Position numbers and translations under genes: made by a program. From contig JAKUCV010003099.1 of NCBI GenBank assembly GCA_028386065.3, positions 527,541 to 591,540 of the forward strand: a stretch of DNA of 64,000 nt, in the 5' to 3' direction. This document shows positions 11,342 through 23,441 of the stretch, one piece after another; position 1 is the stretch's first letter; each line of letters starts with the position of its first letter. The stretch comes from Turnera subulata (taxonomy: Eukaryota > Streptophyta > Magnoliopsida > Malpighiales > Passifloraceae). The notes beneath the pieces were generated by a model, which was not told the DNA's origin, searched no databases, and saw only the letters and a list, made by a program, of their open reading frames with translations.

Positions 11342-13390
11342 ATGGGAAGAAGGAAGAAATATAGGCAAGATACGGAGACGGTTGACCATCCGGTATGAGC
11401 AGTCCACTTTTATTTTTTACATGGCTTAAGAAAAGGGTTTGTTTATCTTTGTGTTGTCTTTGTATTTTAGTTCCTGAGTTCAAAATCCTCAAAACCTGCT
11501 AAATCACCCGGGGAGTCGTAGTAGTAGTAGGTTCATTCATGTGGCCTTACATACTTTTGATTTTGTTCTTGTACTAACTACTATGTAGCTTACATGTCTT
11601 TGCCTCTTTGGCTTTGTTTGCATTGAATGAGCTTTTACGGGTGTCTGATTTTAGTCATTCCGATTAGGGTTCTATTATTTTCCCGGCCGTTTTTGACAGT
11701 CCGATAATTTTTCAACTAATTGTTTTGACTAGTGTGATTTCAAATTGAATGATTGAAGAAATAGGTAAACCTTAATTATTGATTTTTTTATCCAGGCAAC
11801 ACAAGATTACTCTTGCTATGAATAAATTACAATTATTGTTGGGAGTCTATTTAATTTCTAATATACTGTGTCTATTTAAGAATGAGTAACTAATCTGCTG
11901 TGTGTGTGGTGATGATGAACAGTGCGAAGAGGATGAAAGCCAACCCATTGCTGCATTTGCAGCAAACAGTACCGGTGGAAGAGAGGGTCCTTTAATTGGC
12001 TCTCCATATCCTCTAAATGCTCATTGTTTTCCACACATTCAAGTGCCATTTAGACCTCCAAATGGTAGGGGGGAACAGACCTGTCCGAGCTCAATTCCTA
12101 GTAGTATATCAACGCAATCACGGCACCATCAGCTGCCACCGGTTCCTGGTAGCCATCAGGTCTGCTACCAGCATCAACCAACGCCTCACTTAACACCACC
12201 CGTCATACCCTTTTGGCTGCCCCATCCCCACGGTTACCAATTTCCTTGGCCGAATGCTCCTATGTTTCCCTCCTTCAACCCTGTCGAAAAAGCCGATATA
12301 AGCTGCCAGGTTCCTGCTGTAACAGGGGGTGGGAACTCAACAAATGACCATAAACAGATCCAAAATCACACACATCAGCTTGGTTCTACATTCCCAGGAT
12401 TTCCAGGTAATATAAGCTACTTTTTGTCTATCAAATAGATTAACCTTGCGTGCAGTTGTAACTTGTTTTGGAGAATCTAATATCATGGATGCTTATGGTA
12501 GTAATTAGAATGCATTTTTAGTGAAAGCTACTTCGGTCATGTCCTGTAATGGCAGGTGATTCCGTAATTATTATCTAGCAAGATGAGTATATATTACTTA
12601 CCTATTAGTCTATCATTTGGAACTGAACTTCCGAATCCGGAATGTGCTTTTGTTCTTGGCAGTTCCCTGTCTTCCCCTACCGCCGCCTTGCTTGGTCAAG
12701 TTCAAGAATCACAATCTCATTGCAGTCCTGCTGCTCTCACGACATATGGCTACTTCCCTTCACAACTTCCGAATGTACCTAATTGCTCAGAATCCCATGG
12801 ACAATCTTTTCGAAAAGATACCGAAAAAATGCCTAAAAGACTTTCTGAAAGGCACCAAAAACTGTGGGATGCTCAAGTATGAGTTAGTTTCTTCGACTTA
12901 GTTTTCTTTCTTATATTCTTGCTATATATTCATGGAATAACAGTAACTGTGTAATTTTTGTGAGAGGATGCAGTCAGCAGAAAATGTCAAGCTATGGACA
13001 ATAATTGAGCAGTTGCAAGCAGAACTAGATGATTGTAAGGGCCGTGTAGTAAAGCTTGAAGCAGAGGTTTCATCCATGAAACAAGCAGCAGAAGAGCCCA
13101 AAGTTTGTGATCATAATGTGGGTAGTGATGTTTTCAGACAGGCACCAAAGAGAGGGAGATCGCTGGAGAGATCAGGTGCTTCAGTTAGCATCCAGCTTAT
13201 GAATCTCAATTACGAGAACAAGTTAGAAAGCCTGCACAACTTTCAAGTCCATTTGAGGCCAAAGCACATCTTTTCAAGAAAGTTGTCCTGGAAAAGACTG
13301 AAATCAAGCAAGAAAAATGCGAATACTCTGCAGCTCCCTCTCAAGAAGTTGGAAAGAAATCTTTTCAAAATAACCTCAGAATATGATTGA
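11342..13390 (+). pseudogene. Plant proline-rich, coiled-coil protein gene, probably a pseudogene
   Basis: Four exon-like blocks can be joined. 11342-11392 (start MGRRKKYRQDTE) ends at a GTATGA donor. 11923-12406 follows a good AG acceptor and encodes a Pro/His-rich region (VPFRPPNGRG, PHGYQFPWPNAP). About 12663-12876 ends in RLSERHQKLWDAQ. 12974 onward begins SAENVKLWTIIEQLQ, a short coiled coil, then a basic KRGRSLE stretch. The LWDAQ-SAENVKLW junction and the proline-rich lead resemble an uncharacterised plant nuclear-type protein I recall; I assign no function. Exon 3 reads in the wrong frame for its exon 2 phase. Exon 4 shifts frame near 13200: a second frame with KKVVLEKTEIKQE resumes the apparent original reading. 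Expected C-terminal sequence was not found. These breaks favour a pseudogene; sequencing error cannot be excluded. Confidence 0.6.
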
Positions 13391-13889
13391 ACACATATGT
13401 TGAATATGACTCCTTAGACCTTTTTTTTTTTTTGAAGTGCTACCAGACAAAGTACAAAGCGAAATTCTGGATGAAGTTTTGTGTACCGGGGGATGCTGCA
13501 CCGATGCAGTAACAACGATAGATCAAAGTAGAGGTTCGCCTGAGTTCATTCGGTGAACGATTTACCTTTTGTAGACTCCACTGGATGGAGATAATGGACT
13601 TTTCTTTCAAGGATCAATCAAGTATATAGTAAAGCAACTCAAGATTGAGTTCTTTCTCTCTTAAGTTTCGTATCTGCTTGGTAAATTCTTATAGGGACTT
13701 AGTTGTTAGTTGTGTGCTAATTGTTCTGGGAGGCCTGATTCGTTTTTCTTTAATCCATCGCCATCACAGGGACGAACAAGAAAGTCTATGCTCAATAGCT
13801 CAAGTTGCAATGTCTTTGTCTTTTTCAACCAAGGTCGATGCTGTTGCATCTTAGTTGATTTTTGCACATGATAATTTGGACATTATAAT
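13391..13889. other. 3' flank of the coiled-coil pseudogene
   Basis: No further conserved coding was recognised. It contains a T12 run near 13420 and scattered short ORFs with stops. Confidence 0.35.
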
Positions 13890-15300
13890 AGAAGTCAAAT
13901 TGAAGATACAAAAATGCCCACAGAAGAACGTAGAGCGCCATGAAATCAGCATGTTTGTCGCACTCACAATTTTGTCATCAATTGACCACCTCAATTCTCA
14001 ATTAACCACCTCCACCACCCCCGTTAAGGTTTGTTTGATTTCCGTCAGTTTAGTTAACAGAATACATGGATATTTGACACGTGGAAAAATCCAAACCTTG
14101 GCTATAAATCATAAAATATAATTACAAAATTATAACCAAAAATTAAAGGGGGGGAAAAAAAAAAGAAATCCGAAATTAAAGAACAGATAACTAAACCTGA
14201 ACCTTGCAAATATCGTAATCATCATCAACCAAATCACCAATCTTATCGATTCATATTTTGTTTCTCCATTTTCTTGAGCATCACAGAGGAAAACAAATTC
14301 TACCCAACAATTTTTTCAATACGATCTCCAAAAATCAAAATCCCGATAAACAAACAAGCAAAAGGCATAAAATCAATACCCAAACAAATAAAGAAGAGTG
14401 ATGCTGCTGATACAAGGGTTATCGAAAACGGTTCAAAGAGTGTGAGAACATGTGTACCCCTTTTCTCTCCTACAACCTTCTCTCTCGTCTCTTCCACTAC
14501 AAACCACCATCGTTGTCGTTCTCGCCGTCCACCATCACAAGAAGGCAGAAAGGAACGAGGCGAGGGGCTTGAACGGATTGAGTCGAGGGTCGTCTCGGCC
14601 TTACGCGTGATGAACCAAGGGACTGGAGGTTGGAGGTCTCGCCGTCGGCGGTAAGTCGCAGCACCGATCTTCTTCTTTCCCTTTACCTCTTCTCTTCCCC
14701 CTCCTCTTTTCTATTTATTGCCAGCCTTTGATTAATTATTGTTCTAATAGGGCTTTCTCTCTCGTTATTTGGTACGAATTGGTGAAATGAATGAATCCAT
14801 GATTGGAGCAAAATCAATTGGGATGAATCTTTGATGAGCACGATTTGATATGTGTGTCTTGTGCCGAAGGAGGGAGGGGTTTGATATGTACGTGGGAGTG
14901 ATAGCCGAAGGGAGAGGAACAGAAGTTGAGGCCAGCAACATCCGAGGCGGAGTGGGTGAGCAGCTGCCAAAGGGAGAGACAGAGGAGGTGGCAAGGGTGG
15001 CAGCAACACCGGCAACACCGAAGTAGGGGATTAGGGGTGGGGTGTGGAGCCGAGGAAAGGTTTAATTTTTTTTTATTTGTAAGTGTATTTTTTGGAGGGA
15101 AAACAATTGACGGACAGGATTATAACACGTGGCGCACATCAGTGTTATCGGATAATCAAATTAACGGAAACACATACAATGATAACGGAAGTGGTTAATT
15201 GAGTTTAATTGAGAATTTAAGTGGTCAATTGATGAAAAACAAAATTCGGATGGTGAGTCAATAAAGAACGAATTCAGGGGGTCAAAATGTAATTAACCCC
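13890..15300. mobile_element. Putative TIR element (MULE-like) with host-like interior
   Basis: The ends are inverted relatives. The left side (13900-14095) carries catcaattgaccacct, caattctcaattaacc, ccgt and cacgtgg in order, and the right side (15115-15300) carries the same words in reverse complement. The outermost homology is atacaaaaatgccc against ggttaattacattttgaccccc. The interior (14270-15060) is GC-richer and looks like plant 5' UTR/first-exon DNA, with a CT-rich leader and a GTAAGT donor after cggcg at 14650. No transposase is seen and no clear 9-bp target duplication was found, so the borders are approximate. Confidence 0.45.
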
Positions 15301-16171
15301 AGTTGAGATGTTATTTTCATTTGAGTAATTATTTGCTCCCCTTTTTTTATTTCTTTTCTTCCTAAAATATTTCAGGTAGGTTGGCTATTTGGAAAGATTT
15401 GAACGGGCACGATGGAGAGAAATAAATAAACAAGAGCCGGCAGCATCCAAGGTACTCATGCATGATTGTCTAGAATACTCAAACTCTTTTTTGATGGAAG
15501 AAAAAAAAAAAAAACAGTCTATCGTTCCTTTTGTAGAACATTGATGGATATATTTATTGACAGGAAAACATAAACAATAGTTTTTGAAAAAAGTTTAAAT
15601 ACTCCTGTCCTCTAATATAAGCCATAAACCCCAACACATTCTTCATTATATATAGAGAATATATATTTGGGATATATATTTGGGAAGAGTGCTATGTTTG
15701 CACACAAATTTGTTTGGGAATTGTAATCCAGTCAAAAGCACATGATAAGTCATATAACGTGTTCTTGTTACTTTTGTGATGGTTACTGTATTTTTAAAAT
15801 AAATTATGGTGGATTAACCTTTTAGGAGGTTTTAATAATTTTGAATTAGTCTTCTAGGAAGAAGAAAATTTATGTCCAAAATTTGCTCTACTAAAAATTA
15901 ACTCAATTTTTAATTTTATTTTTTAAAAAACTGTTGTTCATAACAATGTCCTCCAAGAATTATTAACAATTTTAATGGAAAATTCTATTATTTGAAATTT
16001 CAAATAAGAAAATATAATTTTCATCATTATTTTTTGTAATTCCATTTGGAGGAAAAAATAGATTTTGTAGCAAATCGTTATAGTGCATGTGCGATGCACA
16101 TGATATAATAATATACAATACAGTATGAATATTTTTTAAAAAGTAATTATTATCAATATAAAAATTAATAT
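15301..16171 (+). repeat. Degenerate AT-rich array unit (copy 1)
   Basis: 15541-15690 and 15790-16080 match segments at 22.47-23.2 kb, 36.95-38.6 kb and, inverted, 58.6-59.17 kb. Shared words include gatggatatatttattgac, aagccataaaccccaacac and taacaatttgtttg. There is no coding. The unit is interrupted at 16171 by the solo LTR. Confidence 0.65.
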
Positions 16172-19100
16172 TGAGACGCCCCGACCCGTATTTACCGTAT
16201 ACAGTAAACACGTGCCGGAACTGTGACAACCCAGCCCAACAAGGCCTAGCATACAGTGTATAAAGCATAACCCTGGCTCAACAGCCTAAAAGTATAAACA
16301 ACAATATGGCCCTACGGCCCAACATCAATATCATCAATAATAATGAAACTGGCCCAATGGCCCAACAACAATAACAATATGCACAGCGGAAGACTTAAAC
16401 TCACTAACACTGTATGTGACACATGCAATCTATGGATCCAAGCCCGTCCAAGGGAAACGTCGCAGCCTGTCTGGAATGCACCAAGCCTGTACAACAACAT
16501 CTCATCCTACGGGATGAAACCCCGCAGGCGAGGGGTGAGTCCGAAACGCTCACCGACGAAAGATAAACAGTGATATATTCAACCATAATACTTTCGAAGT
16601 AATGCAACCATCAACAGATGAAACAACACACACAACACAACAGAGGAATCTAAATCAAACAACGCATCAAGGAATCTAACATAACCAACACGTCAAAGGA
16701 ATCTCACTTAATCACATCAAAGCCAAGACCAAAAGATTACTTATTAGTTTTTATTACCAATTTTATCTTCCGGGCCCCGTCACTGGACAAGCTAGGGTCG
16801 TACCTGGTTATTAACTAATTCTGGATGCCAGGCCCCACCACAATCCGGGATCAACATCCCCATATCTCAAATCCGGGATCAACATCCCAATATCTCAAAT
16901 CCGGGGTCAACACCCCAATATCACAAATCCGGGATCAACATCCCAATATCACAAATCCGGGGTCAACACCCCAACCAACAAACCCTCTGGCAAGGCACCA
17001 CAGAACTAGTCTCTAACCATCTAGTCGTACCACTACTTTCCAAGTGACAATTACATCATCTCAATTACATTCCAATTTTCATTCCAATTTCCGTCATCCT
17101 TTTCCTAATTATCCACAATCAATAATCCAACATCATTCTCAACACATCATCCAAGAACCAATATCACAATCCAATAATTACTCAACTTTTAATCATCACA
17201 GGATATTTCTCAGCACAACCAGTCAACAATTTCATATCACCAAACTTTCACATCAAACAATTCAACAATATCAAACCGTTCAACAATATTTCCAACACGA
17301 CATACACAGGACTAACACATTTCTACAACAGCATCAACAATACCATAGCAATCATGTAACAGTCAACAATCATTCCAGCAGACTAAACAACAACAAACAC
17401 ACAAACCACAAAACTACACACACAGCATTACGGGCACATATCAGGGTTTATCCATCCTCACTTGGTATGTCTCTGAAACTGCTATCCGGTCAACCCTCGA
17501 TACCCTATATGTACATATAGGAATACAATAATCACTTATAATGCACAACAAAATAATCATGCATGATACCGGTTTAGAAATCGTTATACGGCTTGCCTTA
17601 TCCAATTTCTTTATTATGAAATTAACCTCTTTATTCATTATACCATTTATACATAATTTCAAATTAAAACCGAAACCGAGTTTCTTATCGATATTCTAAT
17701 TATTCTTAATTCTTAAATTAAAACCAAAACCGAACGTTCAAGCCGATATCCCGGCCTTCTAACCCTTTGTCGATAAGGGAAAAACATAAGCATATTAGAA
17801 TTCATGTATATATACGTATATTTACACATAATCGATACTAGATTATACGTATATCTAGTGTGACCATATTTATACATATATAGTAGGTAACTCCTATTTA
17901 ACCTTATGTTTATATTTAGGTGATAAATCAAGTTGTAACTTCATTATTTAGCTAAACATAAATTTGGTAGGATATATATATAATCATTTATACACATGTG
18001 TTTATAATTCATAGGTATTCATATTTATATTTTTAGTTTACATTTGACATTTAAATCCAGTAAATAAGTATAATTGGGCCTTTAGTTATTAAGAGTCCAA
18101 ATATAAATTAAGTAAATACTATAGGTCTTCCTAATAGTCCAACACAAAATAAAATTATAAATCAAATTACATAACATAAATGGAATTAAAGGTTATTATT
18201 TGATTAATTGAACTAAATCTTTATTTTAATTAAAACAATTAAGAGTCCGGGTTCATTAACGTTCTTAGTCCGTTAGAATGTATCCGTCCTGAGAACATGG
18301 GCCTCCGCACATCGGCCCGTTTCCGAGCCCGTTTGTGCACCGAGCCCAAACCCGAGCCCATGATGAAATAAGCCCAAGGAATTACCCAAAGTAACCCGTC
18401 CATTGAGTCCCGTTTGTTGGTGAACGCACTGTTCACGCCGGAGTTGCCCGGGTCTCGCCGGAAAATTCCCGGGACTGCCGGAAATTCGTCGGAATCCGGC
18501 CAAAGGTACTGTTCACGTGTCTTCTCATCCAAAATCCCGTTACTGCTCACGCAGATTACTAATCCACTGTCGTCGTTCGCGGCAGTCCTCCAAACACCAC
18601 ATCCATCATCACTTCCCCAATAACAACAACAGCTCCACCGTGCCCTCTGCCAACTCCACCCAAAGAAATATCCAACATCCATCCAACAACAACGATACCA
18701 CAAGCAACGGGAAACATAAATCAAGAAAGAATTAGCCCAACAATCCAAGATTACAAGCCCAGACTTAAATCGGCCCAAGGCTGATTCCGGCTTTAACCCA
18801 AATTACTCACCGGAATTTAGCTCGCCCAAAGACGTAGCGAGGCTGCAGGTGACGGCTTGCATCGTCGGCGGGTTGTGGTGGACCTCCTCTCGGCGGCGGC
18901 GACGCGAGAGAGAGATAGGAGAAGACGACAAGGTGGAGAGACTCGCAGGTGACTGCCGATGCTGCAGCTCCGGCGACGGCGGCACAGGTGAGTGGAGATG
19001 CAGGCGGCGCCGATCTGCAGCGAGGGGACGGCGAAGGAAGGAGGCGACGCACCCCTTGCCTCGGCGATGGCTGCGTGCAGGGCGGAGCAGAGGAGCCGGC

Positions 19101-19896
19101 AAGAAGGTGGAGGTGTGGTCTCGGGTCGGCGGTACAGGGGAGGAGAGGAGGAAGGGAAAGATATGGTGGTTTCCGGTGAGGGGAGGAGGAAGAAGAGGAG
19201 GAAGGAGGGGAGAGAGGGTGGCGGTTGTGAGCAGGGCAGGGAGGAGAGAACGAGAGGAAGAGATGAGGAGCAGAGAAGAGAAATAATTGAGAGGAGAGAA
19301 AGGAAGGAGACAGAAAAATAATGGAAAGAAGTGGGGGTAGGGCCGGTGTATCACGAGAAAGAAGAAGGAGAAAAAAAATAGGGGAGGCCGGCGGCTGGGA
19401 AAAAGAAAAGTGGAGAAGAAAGAAAAGAAAAAGAGAAAGAAAAAGGAGAAGGAGAAAGGAAGGAAAAGAAAGAAAAGAGAGAAGAAAAGTGGGGCCCACG
19501 TGGCCGGGGAAAAACCGGGAGAGGAAAAACGTAGCCGGGAAAGAGGAAGAGAAAGGAGAGAGGAGGAAGAAGAGTGGCTCGGGCAAGCCTCGTATGGCCG
19601 GTCCGGATTCTCGCGTCGAAATCCCGTCTTTCCGACAAATCCCGTCCCGAGTCCAAAAATTTGACTTGGGCTCGGAAAATCCGATTAATTCCCCTGAACG
19701 TCGTCCAAGTCTCGGAACTGGAAACCGAGGCTCGGTTAGTTAGGAAGATGCTCCCGAGCGCGGGAAAATTCTCGGTTTCGAAAAACGACTCCCGTTTTAC
19801 TTCGAATTAATTACCCGAGATTAATTCAATAGTAAATCATGGTAAAACAATTTCTATAGTCCCGGTAAAAATCAAAAATTTACCCGGGCTGTTACA
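16172..19896 (-). mobile_element. Solo gypsy LTR, family A, 3.7 kb
   Basis: On the minus strand it starts TGTAACAGCCCGGGTAAAT and ends ...GGTCGGGGCGTCTCA. A perfect 5-bp target duplication aatat flanks it (16167-16171 and 19897-19901). Termini and internal blocks match the LTRs of the Tekay-type element at 23442-36360 (same start, same ggcctggcatcc region, same palindromic tandem repeats), so it belongs to that family. There is no second LTR or internal region, so it formed by LTR-LTR recombination or an equivalent loss. A purine-rich tract (19190-19600, plus) gives spurious low-complexity ORFs. Confidence 0.88.
16847..16986. repeat. Five 28-bp tandem repeats with a palindromic core
   Basis: Cores lie at 16847, 16875, 16903, 16931 and 16959, exactly 28 bp apart. 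Units 1, 2 and 4 are GGGATcaacATCCC. Units 3 and 5 are GGGGTcaacACCCC, changed on both arms so pairing is kept. Equivalent roughly 30-bp repeats (gggatgttgatccc) lie at 28102-28204 and 35629-35735 in the LTRs of the full element. Confidence 0.85.
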
Positions 19897-20469
19897 AATA
19901 TGAAGTTATGCATAAAGATTTGCTAGTTACAAAGATTTCGCCTATGTCATATATTTAATTATTTTGATTAATTTTCTGGATTTTAGAAGAGTATTATGAT
20001 GAAATTCTATACAGAAAGAGTTATTATTATAGAAGACTATATATCATTTATTGTACGATTATTTGTTATAACTAGAGCTAAAGGATGCCTTCCGACAAAT
20101 GGCGTCCCAAGAAGGCGACATGTAACCGTAGTTTAACACCTATCTTAAAAGGCAACCTTCTTTTAAACCCAAATAAATTTTAATAATATGGCAATAATAA
20201 GCTGAGATGTACAATAATATAGTGTTACTAAATTACATTAAGACTCACCCAATTATCATTTAAAACTTTTTATCCTTTCAAAAAAAGGACCAGACCCAAA
20301 ATTTTTTTTAAGACAAACAATTAGCGTAAAGTTAGTCAAATTGACAAGGGTAAACAAATTCAATACAATGCGGCAATCATGGCAAATTAATGATCATGAA
20401 ATCTTTTTATTCTTTTCAAAAACATAACCGGCATAAAGTTAAACAAACTGACAAGTAAACCGAAAGAAA
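19897..20469. other. AT-rich intergenic DNA
   Basis: Nothing coding or clearly repeated was recognised between the solo LTR and the MITE. Confidence 0.35.
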
Positions 20470-21058
20470 GGCTTAATACCTCTTTTGGCCCCTTAGTTTG
20501 GCAACCACTTTAATTTTAGCCACCTAGTTTTTAATTTTTTATTTTGCACCATAGTTGACAATGATTAGGTATTTTCACCCACCAGCCCATTCTAATAGGT
20601 AAAATTGATGACTTGTAGGTTGCCTAACACATTTAACTCTTCTTTTGATGATTTTCTTTCCTACAAAGTCACCCCAAACCGAATCGCCAGAACAAAAACT
20701 GATTTATGACCGATATATATCGATTTTGTTTCCTTCTTGTATTTGTTTTCGTGTTCTATGTCGGGTCATAAATCGTTTTTTTTCGCTCAATTTGGATTGG
20801 GATAGGAAAGAAAATTACTAAATGAGGAGTTAATATGCGTTAGGCAACCTACATGTCAATAATTTTACCTATTGGATTGGGTTGGAGGGTGAAAATACCT
20901 AATTATTGCCAAACTAAGGTGCAAATTTAAAAATTTAAAAAATAAATGACTAAAATCAAAGTGGTCGCCAAACTAAGGGGAAAAATAAAAAAATTAAAAG
21001 CTAAATGACTAAAATCAAAGTGGTCGCCAAACTAAGGAGCCAAAAAAGGTATTAAGCC
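20470..21058. mobile_element. MULE-type MITE with long terminal inverted repeats
   Basis: It is 589 bp. The left end GGCTTAATACCtcttttgg and the right end, read in reverse, GGCTTAATACCttttttgg begin inverted repeats of roughly 100 bp or more, with the shared block ccttagtttggc..accacttt. A 9-bp target duplication with one mismatch flanks it (cgaaagaaa 20461-20469; ggaaagaaa 21059-21067). The right arm carries a tandem copy of aaatgactaaaatcaaag..ctaagg (20944 and 21004). There is no coding capacity. Confidence 0.72.
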
Positions 21059-22236
21059 GGAAAGAAACGACAAATTAGACTTTCATGGCAATTACAAAAA
21101 CAATAAGAAAAGGTTGAAAATTATGAAAAATTAAATGACAAATTCTATCTGTTTAGCCCACTTAAATTATGGCAATTCACTCCCCCCTAACAACTATAAT
21201 AGGTAATAAGAAAACAACATTCGCTATTCTCATTCTTCTTAAACTCAATCCTCCCAAAAATCAAGGTAGGTAAATCTTTAATCCATATTTTCCATTATCA
21301 TTTATTTAGTTACATATTCAGCATATTTATATTCAAGAATCTAATTAAATATTTTCTACATTCGTCCCAATTGCCAAAGTCAATCCAAGAAAAAATCAAA
21401 CAAGCTAATTCTTTAATCCATATTTACCATTATATTTTATTTAGTTTCATATTTTTCATATTTTTATATTCAAAAATTTAATTCATCGTCTTTTATTTTT
21501 TAAGATTCTTTTGGCTATTCCATATTTTTGATATTTATTTTCATATTTACATACAACAATCATATTTACTTGCAAGAATTTAATTTAAATATCTAATTAA
21601 TCCAGGGATATTAATTATATTGATTTTAAGATATTTTCCAATTTTGAAGAAACTAATTTACGATTTAATTATATAAAATATATAAAATTAATTTTTCATA
21701 CAAGAATTTAATTTAAAAATATATTACTACTATTTATTAGAGTGTTTTAAAAATGACACGCATTTAGTACCATAAAATTAGAAATGTAAATTAAATTAGA
21801 GAAGATATATTAGATTTCCCAATAATATTACTTATAGTAAAGTTACATAATTTAAAATTTAATATATAATAAATTCTGATATTAGAAGAAATATTCATAG
21901 TGTAAGACTTATACTAAATTTGACATTTTTTCTAGCAGTTTCCAAATCAAATTTACTAATCACATTGCACAAAAAGAAAACTAATCACATTGAAAAAATG
22001 AGAAGAGCTTAGGAAAATATATTTAAAAATCTAATATATATAATTTGAAACAGATACATATATATTGTTTGAAATTAAGATTGTAATAATTTTTATATCT
22101 ATTTAATTTTTTAAATTTAGAAGAGCAGGGAAAATATAATTAAAAATCTAATATATATTATTTTCCAAATAGATACATATATATATTTTGAAATTATTAT
22201 TGAAACAATTTTAATATTTATGTAATTTTATTCCTA
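21059..22236. other. AT-rich DNA with two local tandem duplications
   Basis: About 21265-21344 and 21400-21484 are a duplicated block (tctttaatccatatttaccatta...). About 22005-22110 and 22122-22220 are another (agaagag...aaaatctaatatatat). No gene was recognised. Confidence 0.5.
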
Positions 22237-22350
22237 CCTCATCTCGATTTCACCATCCATTAATCTCCATGACAAAAACCTTTCATGAAGCACACTAATG
22301 ACGACGACCACAATAACAAAAGCCAGGTCGTCGAAACCCATCACCACCAT
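22237..22350 (+). pseudogene. 5' fragment of a SMI1/KNR4-like gene copy
   Basis: About 60 bp of 5' UTR plus the first codons match the start of the intact gene at 56878 (minus). The leader words tccattaatctc and tttcatgaa.cacac.a are shared. From ATG 22298 the reading MTTTTITKARSSKPIT compares with MTTTTITKNRPPKSIT. Similarity stops after about 16 codons and array-type repeats follow. It is a truncated duplicate and not expressed as a functional protein. Confidence 0.8.
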
Positions 22351-23441
22351 TACCACTACCACGTGTATCCAAGGTATTCTTGCATGATTGCCTAGAACAC
22401 CCACACTCTCTCTTTGTGTGTTTAACAAGAAAAATAAAAAATTTGTCTTTTTCTCTAATAGAATGTTGATGGATATATTCACTGACAAGAAAACATAAGC
22501 AATGATTTTTGAAAAAGGATTAAAACTCATATCGTCCTCTAGAAGAGCCATAAACTCCAACACATTCTTCATTTCTTAAAATTAAAATTAAATCATCAAA
22601 ATAAGAAAATATAATTATAGTTATACTCGATTAGTTCATTATATATAGAGAATATATATTTGGGAATTAGTGTTATGTTTGCTTAGAAAATTTGTATGGG
22701 AATTGTTATCCGGCCAATTGTTATCCGGCCAATAGGTATAACGTGCTTAAAATGAAGTATGATAGATTAATTTTTTTGAGGTTTTAATAATTTTGGATTA
22801 ATTTTCTAGGAAGAAAATTAGAAAATTTATGTCCGAAATTTGTCACACTAAAAATTAACACAATTTACTTTAAATTTTTTTAAAAATTATTGCTCATAAC
22901 TATTTCCTCCAGGAATTGTTAACAATTTGTTTGGAAAAATCTGTTATTTGAAATTTTAAATAAGAAATTAAATCTTTCATCATTATCTTTTATCGTGCGG
23001 AGGAAAAAACAGATTTTATAGCTATTATTAACTCAATTTACTATCAATTTTTTAAAATTATTGCTCATAACAATGTCCTCTAGGAATTGTTAACAATTTG
23101 TTTAGAAAATTATATTATTTAAAATTATAAATAGGAAAATAAATCTTTCATCATTATTTTTGTATTATTCCATTCCAAGGGAAAAAAAATTTTTATAGCT
23201 ATATATGTCTTCATTGATAATTATATGGAATTAATTGATTCCTCAAATTAAAAGCTTAATTCAGACAATATAGAAAGACCTTTTAAGTTATTCCTAAACA
23301 AAAAAAGATCCTTTAAGTTTATTTATTAGCTAATCAAAATCTGAAATATTACCATTAGTCTAACATTAAATAAAGGTTCAATGTTCAATTCTTCCCTTGT
23401 GTATAAAAAATTTAATGTTAGAAAGATCATCCTATAATAGT
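22351..23441 (+). repeat. Degenerate AT-rich array unit (copy 2)
   Basis: It carries ccaaggtattcttgcatgattg (as at 15450), gatggatatattcactgac, and two successive copies of the aattgttaacaatttg block (about 22910 and 23090). It ends cctataatagt, where the Tekay-type element was inserted. The uninterrupted sequence exists at 38605. Confidence 0.7.

Noticed and set aside
16847..16986. Regular 28-bp repeats that could be taken for a CRISPR array
   Set aside because: Units are contiguous without spacers, lie inside an LTR, and recur in sister LTRs of a plant genome.
17044..17520. 158-codon Gln/His/Asn/Ser-rich ORF resembling a prion-like protein
   Set aside because: It is CAA/CAT-rich repeat DNA inside the 16172-19896 LTR, with no conservation in sister LTRs seen by eye.
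18803..19743. Long overlapping ORFs on both strands (Ser/Leu/Phe-rich and Lys/Glu/Arg-rich)
   Set aside because: They arise from a purine/pyrimidine-rich tract in a solo LTR. No domain is seen, and equivalent tracts in the other LTRs do not keep the same frame.
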